Below are positions 19,701 through 30,074 of a DNA stretch of 64,000 nt, one piece after another (the first letter of the stretch is position 1; every line of letters begins with the position of its first letter). Origin of the DNA: CAIOYC01 sp965277345 (GTDB taxonomy: Bacteria > Pseudomonadota > Alphaproteobacteria > Caulobacterales > Caulobacteraceae). The position numbers were made by a program, and so were the translations under genes. The notes beneath the pieces were generated by a model. It was not told the origin of the DNA. It made no database searches and saw only the letters and a list, made by a program, of their open reading frames with translations. The stretch covers positions 682,001 to 746,000 of the forward strand of contig CBDICI010000004.1 of NCBI GenBank assembly GCA_965277345.1. The letters are read 5' to 3'.

Positions 19701-20153
19701 CCGGCGGTGGCGCTCGACAAGGCGAAGCCGGGGCGCCGCATCGCCGTCGCCGGCGTCGTGCTGGTGCGCCAGCGGCCCGGCACCGCCAAGGGCGTGGTGT
19801 TCCTGACCGTGGAGGACGAGAGCGGCGTCGCCAACATCGTGGTCTGGCCCAAGGTGTTCGAGGCCTATCGGCCGGTGGTGATGGGCGCGCGCATGGTGCT
19901 GATCCGGGGTCGGGTGGAGACGCCGGAGGACGCCCCCCATGGCGGGGTGGTGCACCTGATCGCCGACCATATCGAGGATCGCACCGCCGATCTCGACCTG
20001 TTGTCGGAGCAGCGCCTGCCCCGGCCCTACCTGCCCGGCGACGGGGCCCGTTCGGCCGCGCCCAATCGGGGCGAGCCGCGCGATGCGCCTTATCCCCAGC
20101 ACCGCCACCCCCGTAATGTGCGGATCATCCCCCGCTCGCGGGACTTCCATTGA
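16731..20153 (+). CDS. dnaE2: Error-prone DNA polymerase DnaE2
   Basis: A 1140-residue C-family polymerase for damage-induced mutagenic synthesis. The N-terminal PHP domain starts YVELDCRSNFSFLEGGSKAD, the pattern of DnaE2 rather than replicative DnaE. The polymerase acidic motif is SEPPDIDIDFEHERRE near residue 410, with GRGSAANSVVCFFLGVT upstream. PHP and polymerase domains, a helix-hairpin region, and a C-terminal OB-fold (VVFLTVEDESGVANIVVW) follow in order. Starts in the ATGA overlap with imuB, so the three genes form one SOS operon. Confidence 0.97.
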   Translation: MSTRQYVELDCRSNFSFLEGGSKADELIVQAYAQGLTGIGFADRNTLAGVVRGHRALRELKESDTPETVALRERFGPVTLRYLVGSRLVFEDGAELIVYPRDRAAYGRLSRILTLGKSRIDASGDAPGSDDPDRIAKGDCRLDFAGAAALGGGLTALVPAPARIDGVFERRLRAWRAAWPDDLYLAVSPRRRGDDRARLNRLATLAAQTGAPMVATNAVLYHHPERRPLQDVLTCIREKTTIDEAGFRLQANAERHLKPAAEMARLFRGHEAALDRTVEIAGQIGFDLTQLSYHYPNEPIPPGWTANRRLAQLVCQGARERFPQGVPAKIKQTIFKELRLIRALEYPHYFLTVHDVVTWARAPERDILCQGRGSAANSVVCFFLGVTAVNPAEQDLLIERFISADRSEPPDIDIDFEHERRELVMQYVYDRYGRHRAAICATVIHYRPRSAIRDVGKALGLTEDVTAQLANTVWGSFGSRIEDAHVDGTGVRRADPRMAMALDITRQLIGFPRHLSQHVGGFILTQGPLVETVPVGNGAMKDRTFIEWDKDDIDELKIMKVDVLALGMLTCIKRAFGMIERQYGPKLSLARTPRDRPLVYRMLQKADSLGVFQVESRAQMSMLPRLLPENLYDLVVEVAIVRPGPIQGGMVHPYLKRRREKREAEARGEIYDPGYPSPRPEHPKDELRDVLHKTLGVPLFQEQAMRIAMVAAQFTGGQANGLRRAMATFRNVGTIGTFEEQMVGGMIKRGYDPDFAAACFKQIKGFGEYGFPESHAVSFAHLVYVSSWLKCFYPEVFCAALLNSQPMGFYSPAQIVRDARAHGVEVRHPEVNASEWDCTLQPRPSRRRRAVRLGFSRIDGFRRDWADQILAAGAADGPFASIDDLRARARLPAAALDSLAAADAMGSFALTRRPALWAAKGLPRTGRASAPAPLFAYAGIDEGDGAEGAARLPVLAASEEVVSDYETLKLSLKGHPMEFLRERFQGMGAIPAVALDKAKPGRRIAVAGVVLVRQRPGTAKGVVFLTVEDESGVANIVVWPKVFEAYRPVVMGARMVLIRGRVETPEDAPHGGVVHLIADHIEDRTADLDLLSEQRLPRPYLPGDGARSAAPNRGEPRDAPYPQHRHPRNVRIIPRSRDFH

Positions 20154-20221
20154 TACGGTATCAAAGCTCTACAAGCTGGACATTCCAGGCTCGACAATAT
20201 CGACAACCGTGACAAGCGTGG

Positions 20222-21001
20222 GTGATGCGCAGCCTGGTCTTCAACATCGCCTACTGGGCGATTTCGATCTTCTACACCGTGGCGGCGGCGCTGGCGGCGC
20301 TGGTTCCGGGCCGCGACGCCGTGCGCGAGGTGGTGTCGCGCTATACCCGCGCCATGGTCTTCGCCATGCGCACCGTCGCCGGCATCAAGCTGGAGGTGCG
20401 CGGCCGCGAGCGGCTTCCCGCGGGCGGGTTCATCCTCGCTCCCAAACACGCGTCCTATGGCGACGGCTTTTGCGCCTACGCCCAGTTCGACGATCTGGCC
20501 TTCGTCACCGGCGATCACCTGGAGCGGTTCCCGCTGTTCAAGACCGTCTTGAAGAAGCTCGGCGCCATCGTGGTCGACAGTTGCGGCGGGCCGGAGGCGC
20601 GCAGGGCGCTGACCCGCAGCGCCACGGAGGCCAATGCGGAGGGGCGCCGCATCCTGATCTATCCCGAGGGGCATCTGGCCCCGGTCGGCGTCTATTTCCG
20701 TTACCGTTCCGGGGTCTATCACATGGCGCGCGACTTCAACCTGCCGGTGGTCCCCGCCGCCTCCAACCTCGGCCTGTTCTGGCCGCAGGAGGACTGGACC
20801 AAGCGGCCGGGCACGGCGGTGCTGGAATTCCTCGACCCCATCGCCCCCGGCGAGGACAGGGACGCCTTCCTCCTCGCCCTGCAGACCGCGGTGGAGAGCC
20901 GGACCGCCGAACTGATCGCCGAGGCCCGCGGCGGCGCGGTGGTCCCCGCCGTCCTCGGCATCCCGGCGGCGGAGGCCGAGCGGGCGGCCAAGGGCGCGTG
21001 A
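20222..21001 (+). CDS. 1-acyl-sn-glycerol-3-phosphate acyltransferase (PlsC family)
   Basis: A 259-residue membrane-bound acyltransferase of phospholipid synthesis. It has an N-terminal hydrophobic segment, the HX4D motif as KHASYGD, GAIVVDSCGGPEARRAL, and PEGH in place of the common PEGT in motif III, then VPAASNLGLFWPQ. The start is GTG 20222 or the ATG next to it. The 68 bases after dnaE2 show no terminator. Confidence 0.88.
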   Translation: MMRSLVFNIAYWAISIFYTVAAALAALVPGRDAVREVVSRYTRAMVFAMRTVAGIKLEVRGRERLPAGGFILAPKHASYGDGFCAYAQFDDLAFVTGDHLERFPLFKTVLKKLGAIVVDSCGGPEARRALTRSATEANAEGRRILIYPEGHLAPVGVYFRYRSGVYHMARDFNLPVVPAASNLGLFWPQEDWTKRPGTAVLEFLDPIAPGEDRDAFLLALQTAVESRTAELIAEARGGAVVPAVLGIPAAEAERAAKGA

Positions 21002-21058
21002 TATAAGTCCGCTCATCCCGGGATGAGCGGGGAAGGTGAAAAGGCAACGGAGACCGCC

Positions 21059-21676
21059 ATGACCTGGGACGATGTGCTCGCCGCCCTGCCGCTGGTGGCC
21101 ATCCTGCGCGGGGTGACGCCCGATGAGGCGGTGGAGATCGGCGAGGCGCTGGTCGCCGCCGGGTTTGTCTGCATCGAGGTTCCGCTGAACTCGCCCGAGC
21201 CGCTGGAGAGTATCCGGCGCCTGCGGGCGGCGCTGGGCGAGCGGGCGCTGGTGGGCGCCGGCACGGTGCTGAGCGTCGGGGCGGTGGACGCGGTGGCCGA
21301 GGCGGGCGGCCGGATCGTGGTCTCGCCCAACGCCGATACCGCCGTGATCGCCCGGACCAAGGCGCTGGGCATGGTCTCGCTCCCCGCCTTCTTCACCCCG
21401 ACCGAGGCCTTCGCCGCCCTGGACGCCGGAGCGGACGGCCTGAAGCTGTTCCCCGCCGAAGCGGCCTCGCCCGGCGTGCTCAAGGCCATGCGCGCGGTCC
21501 TGCCCCCCCACGTCCCGGTGCTGGCGGTCGGTGGGATCGAGCCGGAGGGTATGGCGCCCTGGCGCGCGGGGGGGGCCGCGGGGTTCGGCATCGGCGGCGC
21601 GATCTACGCCCCCGGGCGGTCCGCCGGGGCGGTGGGCGCGCGCGCGGCCCGCTTTGTGAGCGCCTGGAGGGGTTAG
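21059..21676 (+). CDS. dgoA: 2-dehydro-3-deoxy-6-phosphogalactonate aldolase
   Basis: A 205-residue class I aldolase of the KDPG/KDPGal family, splitting the KDO-type phosphosugar acid into pyruvate and glyceraldehyde 3-phosphate. PLVAILRGVTPDEA, the catalytic Glu in CIEVPLNSPEPLESI and the Schiff-base Lys in GLKLFPAEA are those of DgoA rather than Eda. The ATG at 21059 has GGAG seven bases upstream; an in-frame ATG at 21023 is less likely. No other galactonate gene is nearby. Its stop overlaps that of the convergent oxidoreductase. Confidence 0.9.
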   Translation: MTWDDVLAALPLVAILRGVTPDEAVEIGEALVAAGFVCIEVPLNSPEPLESIRRLRAALGERALVGAGTVLSVGAVDAVAEAGGRIVVSPNADTAVIARTKALGMVSLPAFFTPTEAFAALDAGADGLKLFPAEAASPGVLKAMRAVLPPHVPVLAVGGIEPEGMAPWRAGGAAGFGIGGAIYAPGRSAGAVGARAARFVSAWRG

Positions 21677-22674
21677 GCGGCCTTCGCCTCCGACCAGGCC
21701 TCGGCGACGATGTCGAAGCCGCGCTTGCGGTGGGCGTGATCGAACACCTGGCTGGTGATCATCAGCTCGTCCGCCGCGGTGCGCCGGGCGAAGGCGGCCA
21801 GGCCACGCCGCACCGTCTCCGGCCCCCCGATGACGGCGCAGGCGAGGGCATGGTCCAGCATGGCGCGCGCGCCGGGATCGAGGGTCTCCTGGAATCCCTC
21901 CACCGGCGGGGGCAGGGGTCCGGCCCGGCCGGAGCGCAGGTTGACGAAGGCCTGATAGAGCGAGGTGGCCAGATAGCGCGCCTCCGCATCGGTGTCGGCG
22001 GCGATCACCGTCAGGGCCGGCATGAAATAGGGCGGCGCGCCGGCCGACCCCGGCTTGAACCGGCCGCGATAGAGGGCGGCGGCCCGGTCCAGCTCCGCGG
22101 GGGCGAAGTGCGAGGCGAAGGCGTAGGGCAGGCCGAGGGCGGCGGCGAGCTCCGCGCCATAGAGGCTGGAGCCGAGGATCCAGACCGGCACTTCCAGCCC
22201 CTCGCCCGGCACGGCGCGCACGGCCTGACCGGGGACGGTGGGCGCGAACCAGCGGATCAGCTCGACCACGTCGTGCGGGAACCGGTCGATGTCGCCCGCC
22301 AGCGTGCGCCGCAGCGCCTGGGCGGTGAGCGGGTCCGTGCCGGGCGCCCGGCCGACGCCGAGATCGATCCGGCCGGGGTGCAGGGCCGCCAGGGTGCCGA
22401 ACTGCTCGGCGATCATCAGCGGCGCGTGGTTGGGCAGCATCACCCCGCCGGCGCCGACGCGGAGGGTCTGGGTCCCCTCCGCCACGTGGGCCAGCGCCAC
22501 GGCGGTGGCGGCCGACGCCACCCCCGGCATGTTGTGATGCTCCGCCATCCAGAAGCGCCTGAAGCCTAGACTCTCCACATGGCGGGCGAGATCGCGCGAG
22601 TTGTGCAGCGCCTGACCCGCCGTGGCGCCGAGCGGAATGGGTGAAAGATCGAGGACGGACAGCGGCGCGTTCAT
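21673..22674 (-). CDS. LLM-class flavin-dependent oxidoreductase (luciferase-like)
   Basis: A 333-residue protein of the bacterial-luciferase-like superfamily, using reduced FMN or F420-type cofactor. Seen: FRRFWMAEHHNMPGVASAAT, RVGAGGVMLPNHAPLMIAEQ, LGVGRAPGTDPLT and VWILGSSLYGAELAAALGLP. This pattern marks the MsnO8-like subgroup, whose substrates are largely unknown. The start at 22674 was chosen; an ATG three codons upstream (22683) is possible. It follows the hybrid kinase on the same strand by 20 bases and may share its transcript. Confidence 0.9.
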   Translation of the reverse strand: MNAPLSVLDLSPIPLGATAGQALHNSRDLARHVESLGFRRFWMAEHHNMPGVASAATAVALAHVAEGTQTLRVGAGGVMLPNHAPLMIAEQFGTLAALHPGRIDLGVGRAPGTDPLTAQALRRTLAGDIDRFPHDVVELIRWFAPTVPGQAVRAVPGEGLEVPVWILGSSLYGAELAAALGLPYAFASHFAPAELDRAAALYRGRFKPGSAGAPPYFMPALTVIAADTDAEARYLATSLYQAFVNLRSGRAGPLPPPVEGFQETLDPGARAMLDHALACAVIGGPETVRRGLAAFARRTAADELMITSQVFDHAHRKRGFDIVAEAWSEAKAA

Positions 22675-22694
22675 GCCCACCATATGGGGAAGCC

Positions 22695-25103
<2,409 letters not shown>

Positions 25104-25120
25104 AACCTGGGTTAACGACC

Positions 25121-25148
25121 CAGAACGTAACGGAACGCAAGCGTTCTG
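25121..25148. promoter_or_regulatory. Inverted repeat in the divergent kinase/peptidase promoter region
   Basis: CAGAACG (25121-25127) is perfectly inverted as CGTTCTG (25142-25148), and GAACGC (25133-25138) as GCGTTC (25141-25146). It lies in the 160-base gap between two divergent genes, a place for a shared operator. The regulator is unknown. Confidence 0.4.
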
Positions 25149-25263
25149 CAAAAGGTTCGCCGGTTCACACATGAAAAGTCTGTCATGGGCTGGCGTGGCG
25201 AAACCGTGGCCTCTACCAATCGAGGATCGTATCCGGCCGATCGGCCGCATCGGGGAGACACGC

Positions 25264-27294
25264 ATGAACCTCCGCTTCCTGGCGCCGTCCGCGCTGGCCC
25301 TCGCCTCGGTGCTGCTGCTCGCCGCCGACAGTCCCGGCCTCGATCTCGCCGGCATGGACAAGGCGGTGCACCCCGGCGACGACTTCTTCGGCTACGCCAA
25401 CGGGACCTGGGACAGGACGACGGAAATCCCCGCCGACCGGTCGAGCTGGGGCACGGGCGCGGCGCTCAGCGAACTCACCGACAAGCGCACCGCCGAACTG
25501 ATCCAGACCGCGGCCAAGGCTCAAGGCGCCGAGGCCCGCAAGATCGCCGACTACTACGCCGCCTATATGGACGAGGCCGGGATCGAGGCGAAGGGCCTTG
25601 CGCCGCTGAAGCCGACCCTGGCCCGGATCGCGGCGATCGGGGACCGAAGGGCGCTGTCGGCCTATCTCGGCTCCACCCTCCGCGCCGATATCGACGTGCT
25701 GAACGCCACCAGCCTGCATACCGACAACCTGTTCGGCCTGTGGATCGCGGCGGACCTGAACGATCCGACCCGCTATTCGCCCTTCGTCTTCCAGGGCGGG
25801 CTCAGCCTGCCCAACCGCGAGTTCTACATCGGGACGGGCGCGCGCATGGAGGCGATCCGCAAGGGCTTCCAGACGCACGTGGCCAAGGTGCTGAGCCTGG
25901 CCGGCATGGCCGACGCGGAGGCCAGGGCGGCGCGGATCGTGGCGCTGGAGACCGCCATCGCCCGGACCCACTGGTCGCTGACCGATTCCGAAGACCCGGA
26001 GAAGGGCGACAACCGCTGGCCCCGCGCGGCGTTCGACGCCAAGGCCGGGGGGATGGACTGGGCCGCCTATTTCGGCGCGGCGGGCCTCGGCGCCCAGCAG
26101 AGCTTCGTGGTCTGGCAACCGCAGGCGATCACCGGCGAGGCGGCCCTGGTCGGCTCCACGCCGCTCGAAACCTGGAAAGACTATCTGGCCTTCCACCTCA
26201 TCGACCGCAACGCGGGCGTGCTGCCCAAGGCCTTCGTGGAGGAGCGCTTCGCCTTCTACGGCAAGACCCTGTCGGGCACTCCGCAATTGACCGCGCGGTG
26301 GAAACGCGGGGTGGCCGCCACCAACGGCGCCCTCGGCGAGGCGGTGGGCAAGCTCTACGTGGCCAAGTATTTCCCGCCCGCGGACAAGGCGGCGGTGAAG
26401 GCGCTGGTGGCCAACCTGCTGACCGCCTTCGGCAAGCGTATCGACGCTTTGGATTGGATGGCCCCCTCCACCAAGAAGGAGGCCCACGCCAAGCTGGCGG
26501 CGCTGAAGGTGGGCGTCGGCTATCCCGACCGCTGGACCGACTATGGCGCGCTGCGGGTGGCGAAGGACGACGCCCTCGGCAACGCCTGGCGCGCCTCGCT
26601 GTTCGACTATCGCCGCAAGCTGGCCTGGCTGCACAAGCTGGTGGACCGCGGCGAGTGGGTGATGAACCCGCAACTGGTCAACGCGGTGAACCTGCCGGTG
26701 CTGAACGCGCTGAACTTCCCCGCCGCGATCCTGCAGCCGCCCTATTTCGATCCGCGCAACCCGAACGCGGTGAACTACGGCGCCACCGGCGCCACCATCG
26801 GTCACGAGATCAGCCACAGCTTCGACAATAACGGCGCGGAGTTCGACAGCCACGGCCGGATGCGCAACTGGTGGACCAAGGCCGACTTCGCTCACTTCAA
26901 GGCCTCGGGCGAGGCCTTGGCCCGCCAGTTCGACGGCTATCATCCCTTCCCCGACATCGCCGTGAACGGCCAGCAGACCCTGGCGGAGAACATCGCCGAC
27001 GTGGCCGGCCTGTCCGCCGCATTCGACGCCTATCGCGCCTCGGAGGGGGGCAAGCCCGGGGCGGAAAGGCAGGCCTTCAGCGGCGACCAGCAGTTCTTCA
27101 TCGCCTTCGCCCAGTCCTGGCGCAACAAGACCCGCGATCAGGCGCTGCGCCAGCAGGTGCTCACCGACGGCCACGCCCCCGCCCGCTATCGCGCCGAGAC
27201 CGTGCGCAACCTCGACCCCTGGTACGCCGCCTTCGCGGTGAAGCCCGGGGAAGCCCTGTACCTCGCGCCCAAGGACCGGGTGAAGGTGTGGTAG
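25264..27294 (+). CDS. M13-family (neprilysin/PepO-like) zinc metalloendopeptidase
   Basis: A 676-residue secreted peptidase: signal peptide, then DFFGYANGTWDRTTEIP typical of the M13 N-terminal domain. The zinc motif is GHEISHSFDNNG (His514, Glu515, His518) and the third ligand is Glu575 in LAENIADVAGL. Also NAVNYGATGATI upstream of the zinc motif and the C-terminal RYRAETVRNLDPWYAAF. It has GGGGAG upstream of the ATG. Probably acts on oligopeptides in the periplasm. Confidence 0.95.
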   Translation: MNLRFLAPSALALASVLLLAADSPGLDLAGMDKAVHPGDDFFGYANGTWDRTTEIPADRSSWGTGAALSELTDKRTAELIQTAAKAQGAEARKIADYYAAYMDEAGIEAKGLAPLKPTLARIAAIGDRRALSAYLGSTLRADIDVLNATSLHTDNLFGLWIAADLNDPTRYSPFVFQGGLSLPNREFYIGTGARMEAIRKGFQTHVAKVLSLAGMADAEARAARIVALETAIARTHWSLTDSEDPEKGDNRWPRAAFDAKAGGMDWAAYFGAAGLGAQQSFVVWQPQAITGEAALVGSTPLETWKDYLAFHLIDRNAGVLPKAFVEERFAFYGKTLSGTPQLTARWKRGVAATNGALGEAVGKLYVAKYFPPADKAAVKALVANLLTAFGKRIDALDWMAPSTKKEAHAKLAALKVGVGYPDRWTDYGALRVAKDDALGNAWRASLFDYRRKLAWLHKLVDRGEWVMNPQLVNAVNLPVLNALNFPAAILQPPYFDPRNPNAVNYGATGATIGHEISHSFDNNGAEFDSHGRMRNWWTKADFAHFKASGEALARQFDGYHPFPDIAVNGQQTLAENIADVAGLSAAFDAYRASEGGKPGAERQAFSGDQQFFIAFAQSWRNKTRDQALRQQVLTDGHAPARYRAETVRNLDPWYAAFAVKPGEALYLAPKDRVKVW

Positions 27295-27306
27295 GCCCGT
27301 CTCCTC

Positions 27307-27323
27307 CCCCGCCTTGCGCGGGG
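27307..27323. terminator. GC hairpin after the M13 peptidase gene
   Basis: CCCCGC (27307-27312) pairs with GCGGGG (27318-27323), 13 bases after the stop codon. No T-run follows, so rho-independent action is doubtful. Confidence 0.35.
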
Positions 27324-27423
27324 CGAGAAGCAAGTGTGACGCCTCCGTCAGCTTCGCCCTTGCCAAGCGCGCCGTCGCGGCGCCTAATCTGAACGGGATG
27401 AGATGAGCCCGGAGGACGGCGCC

Positions 27424-28698
27424 ATGGACGACGGCCAGATGGACCTGAAGGCGGCGGCGCGGGCCAGGGCCTATTCGATCCCGCTCGACCAGATCGATCC
27501 CGCCGATCCGGAGCTGTTCCGCACCGATACCCTGTGGCCCTATTTCGAGCGGCTGCGGAAGGAGGCGCCGGTCCACTACCAGGCGGAGCATGAGTTCGGC
27601 CCCTACTGGTCGATCACCCGCTACAACGACATCATGGCGGTGGATACCGACCATGCGTCCTTCTCGTCCGAGCCCTCGATCACCATCGCGGACCCGAAGG
27701 AGGACTTCAAACTCCCCATGTTCATCGCCATGGACCCGCCCAAGCACGACGCGCAGCGGAAGACCGTGAGCCCGGTGGTGGCCGGTCCCAACCTGCACGC
27801 GCTGGAGCCGATCATCCGCGAGCGCGCCGGCGCGATCCTGGACGGCCTGCCCATCGGCGAGGAGTTCGACTGGGTCGACAAGGTCTCCATCGAGCTGACC
27901 ACCATGACCCTGGCCACCCTGTTCGACTTCCCGTGGGAGGATCGCCGCAAGCTGACCCGCTGGTCCGACGTGGCCACCGCCGGGCCCAACAACACCGCCA
28001 TGTTCACCTCCGAGGAGACGGCGGAGGACGAGCGCCGGGCCGAGCTCTACGAATGCGTCGACTATTTCATGCGGCTGTGGAACGAGCGGGTGAACGCACC
28101 GCCCAAGGGCGATCTGATCTCCATGCTGGCGCACGGAGAGTCCACCCGCGACATGGACCGGATGGAATATCTCGGGAACCTGATCCTGCTGATCGTCGGC
28201 GGTAACGACACCACGCGCAATTCGATCACCGGCAGCGTCCTGGCCCTGAACCAGAACCCCGGCGAGTACGCCAAGCTGAAGGCCGATCCGGCGGCGATGA
28301 TCCCCTCCATGGTGTCCGAGACCATCCGCTGGCAGACTCCGCTGGCGCACATGCGCCGCAACGCCACCCGCGACGTGGAGATCGGCGGCAAGACCATCCG
28401 GAAGGGCGAGAAGGTCATCATGTGGTACGTCTCGGGCAACCGCGACGAAGCGGCGATCGAGCGGCCGAACGACTACTGGATCGACCGGCCCAACGTGCGC
28501 CGCCACCTGTCCTTCGGCTTCGGCATCCACCGCTGCGTCGGCAACCGGCTGGCCGAACTGCAGTTGAAGGTCATCTGGGAGGAGATCCTGAAGCGCTTCC
28601 CCACTATCGAGGTCACCGGCGAGCCCCGCCGCGTGCCGTCGAGCTTCGTCAAGGGCTATGAGACCCTGCCCGTGATCATCCCGGCGCGGACAGCCTGA
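27424..28698 (+). CDS. Cytochrome P450 monooxygenase
   Basis: A 424-residue soluble bacterial class I P450. The heme Cys is Cys371 in LSFGFGIHRCVGNRLAE, the I-helix oxygen motif is GGNDTTRNSI, the ExxR is ETIRW, and early DPPKHDAQRKTVSPVV is characteristic of CYP108/CYP125-like enzymes. The start was put at 27424 because GGAGG lies just upstream; an ATG seven codons earlier (27403) is possible. No ferredoxin or reductase gene is adjacent. Substrate unknown; the CoA transferase and thiolase genes close by make a terpenoid, steroid or alkyl acid plausible. Confidence 0.93.
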   Translation: MDDGQMDLKAAARARAYSIPLDQIDPADPELFRTDTLWPYFERLRKEAPVHYQAEHEFGPYWSITRYNDIMAVDTDHASFSSEPSITIADPKEDFKLPMFIAMDPPKHDAQRKTVSPVVAGPNLHALEPIIRERAGAILDGLPIGEEFDWVDKVSIELTTMTLATLFDFPWEDRRKLTRWSDVATAGPNNTAMFTSEETAEDERRAELYECVDYFMRLWNERVNAPPKGDLISMLAHGESTRDMDRMEYLGNLILLIVGGNDTTRNSITGSVLALNQNPGEYAKLKADPAAMIPSMVSETIRWQTPLAHMRRNATRDVEIGGKTIRKGEKVIMWYVSGNRDEAAIERPNDYWIDRPNVRRHLSFGFGIHRCVGNRLAELQLKVIWEEILKRFPTIEVTGEPRRVPSSFVKGYETLPVIIPARTA

Positions 28699-28731
28699 CG
28701 CCCCTGGGTGGGGGTGGTGTGGCTTGGTGCG

Positions 28732-28842
28732 TCCTTCGAGACGCCCCCGATCAGGTCGGGGGCCCCTCAGGATGACGAGGGGTGGTGAAACTCTGCAAAC
28801 ATTCGTCATGCTGAGGAGCGAGCGTGCTCGCGTCTCGAAGCA
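28732..28842. repeat. Palindromic repeat between convergent P450 and CoA-transferase genes
   Basis: TCCTTCGAGACG (28732-28743) is inverted with one mismatch as CGTCTCGAAGCA (28831-28842). CCTCAGGATGACGA (28765-28778) is inverted with one mismatch as TCGTCATGCTGAGG (28803-28816). Same family as the repeats at 1795, 7659 and 16297. Its place between two gene ends suits a bidirectional terminator role. Confidence 0.75.
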
Positions 28843-28853
28843 CGCGGGGGCGT

Positions 28854-30023
28854 TCAGTGCGCTTTCTCGTCGGGTGCTTGCGAGCGGGGCAGGTAGTCCT
28901 CCGTATGCTCGCCCATGCGCGGCGCCCGCATCGCCGGCGCGCGCTCGCCGTCGATCCTGATCGGCGAGTTCAACCCGTGCAGGCCCGCCGGGCGGGCGGG
29001 GTGGTCGAAAGCGCTTCGCATGGCCACTTCATACAGGAACGGGTTCTCCAGCGCCTCGGCCAGGTCGTCCACCGGGGCGAAGGGGATGTGGCCCTGCAGT
29101 CGCCCGGCCCAAGCGGCGCGCGTGCCGGTCCTGAAGATGGCGTCCAGCGCCTCGGTCAGCGGCTCCAGATGGACGCGGCGGGCGGCCATATCGACGAAGC
29201 GGGGGTCGGCCAGGAGATCGGGCCGCCCGACCCTCTGGCAGAACAGCGTCCAGAACTTCTGGGTCTGGCACATCAGGAAGGCCCAGCCGTCGGCGCACTG
29301 CACCCGTTGCGAGGGGGCGATGGAAGGGTGGGCGCCGCGCGGCGGGCGCCCGGTGACGTGACCCTCGTTCATCATCCACGTGGCGGGATAGGAAGTCTGG
29401 TGCACCGCTACGTCATAGAGGGAGACGTCCACGTCGCAGCCCCGCCCGGTGGTCCTGGCCCCGAGGATCGCCGAGACGATGCCGAGCGCCCAGACCGAGC
29501 CGGTCATGAAATCCACCATGGACAGGCCGAACCGCGTCGGCGGCGCGTCCGGCTCCCCGGTCAGGGTCATGAAGCCGGCTTCGGCCTGCATCAGATAGTC
29601 GTAGCCCGGCCAGGACTCCCGCGAATTGCCCCGCCCATAGGCTGACAGGTGGGCGCAGACGATCGCGGGGTTCAGCGCCTTCAGGTGGTCGTGGGTAAGG
29701 CGCAGCTTCTCCGGCTGGTCGCCGCGCAGATTGTTGGCCACCGCATCGGCGGTCTCCACGAGCCGCTCGAAGTCGGCGCGTCCCGCCGCCGTCTTGATCT
29801 CTAGCGCCACCGACTTCTTGGAGCGGTTGAAGGTCTGCAGGAACTCGCTGTCGCCCTCGCCGAGGAAGTAGGGGCCGAGCGAACGGGAGATGTCGCCGCC
29901 GAGCGAAGGCGCCTCGATCTTGATCACCTCCGCCCCCATCTCGGCCAGCAACTGCGTGCCATAGGGGCCGGCGGCGTACTGCTCCACCGCCACGATCCGC
30001 ACGCCGCTCAGGGGTTGGTACAT
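28854..30023 (-). CDS. CaiB/BaiF family CoA transferase (family III)
   Basis: A 389-residue class III CoA transferase that moves CoA between carboxylic acids. It starts MYQPLSGVRIVAVEQYAAGP, has GAEVIKIEAPSLGGD, FNRSKKSVALEIK, and the catalytic aspartate in SMVDFMTGSVWAL. GGAGG five bases upstream fixes the start at 30023 rather than the ATG four codons earlier. Substrate cannot be read from sequence; formyl, succinyl, carnitinyl and methylacyl-CoA (racemase-type) members share these motifs. Confidence 0.93.
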   Translation of the reverse strand: MYQPLSGVRIVAVEQYAAGPYGTQLLAEMGAEVIKIEAPSLGGDISRSLGPYFLGEGDSEFLQTFNRSKKSVALEIKTAAGRADFERLVETADAVANNLRGDQPEKLRLTHDHLKALNPAIVCAHLSAYGRGNSRESWPGYDYLMQAEAGFMTLTGEPDAPPTRFGLSMVDFMTGSVWALGIVSAILGARTTGRGCDVDVSLYDVAVHQTSYPATWMMNEGHVTGRPPRGAHPSIAPSQRVQCADGWAFLMCQTQKFWTLFCQRVGRPDLLADPRFVDMAARRVHLEPLTEALDAIFRTGTRAAWAGRLQGHIPFAPVDDLAEALENPFLYEVAMRSAFDHPARPAGLHGLNSPIRIDGERAPAMRAPRMGEHTEDYLPRSQAPDEKAH

Positions 30024-30074
30024 CGACGCCTCCATTCCAGCCGGCTTATGGCCTGAGGCGTGGCAGGTCGAGGG

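Noticed and set aside
25143..25158. GTTC-N8-GTTC near the M13 peptidase promoter as a second SOS box
   Set aside because: Spacing is eight, not seven, and neither flanking gene is an SOS type.
25213..28809. A 1198-codon open frame on the minus strand opposite the M13 peptidase and P450 genes
   Set aside because: Composition artefact of GC-rich third positions; translation shows no domains, and the plus-strand genes have complete catalytic motifs.
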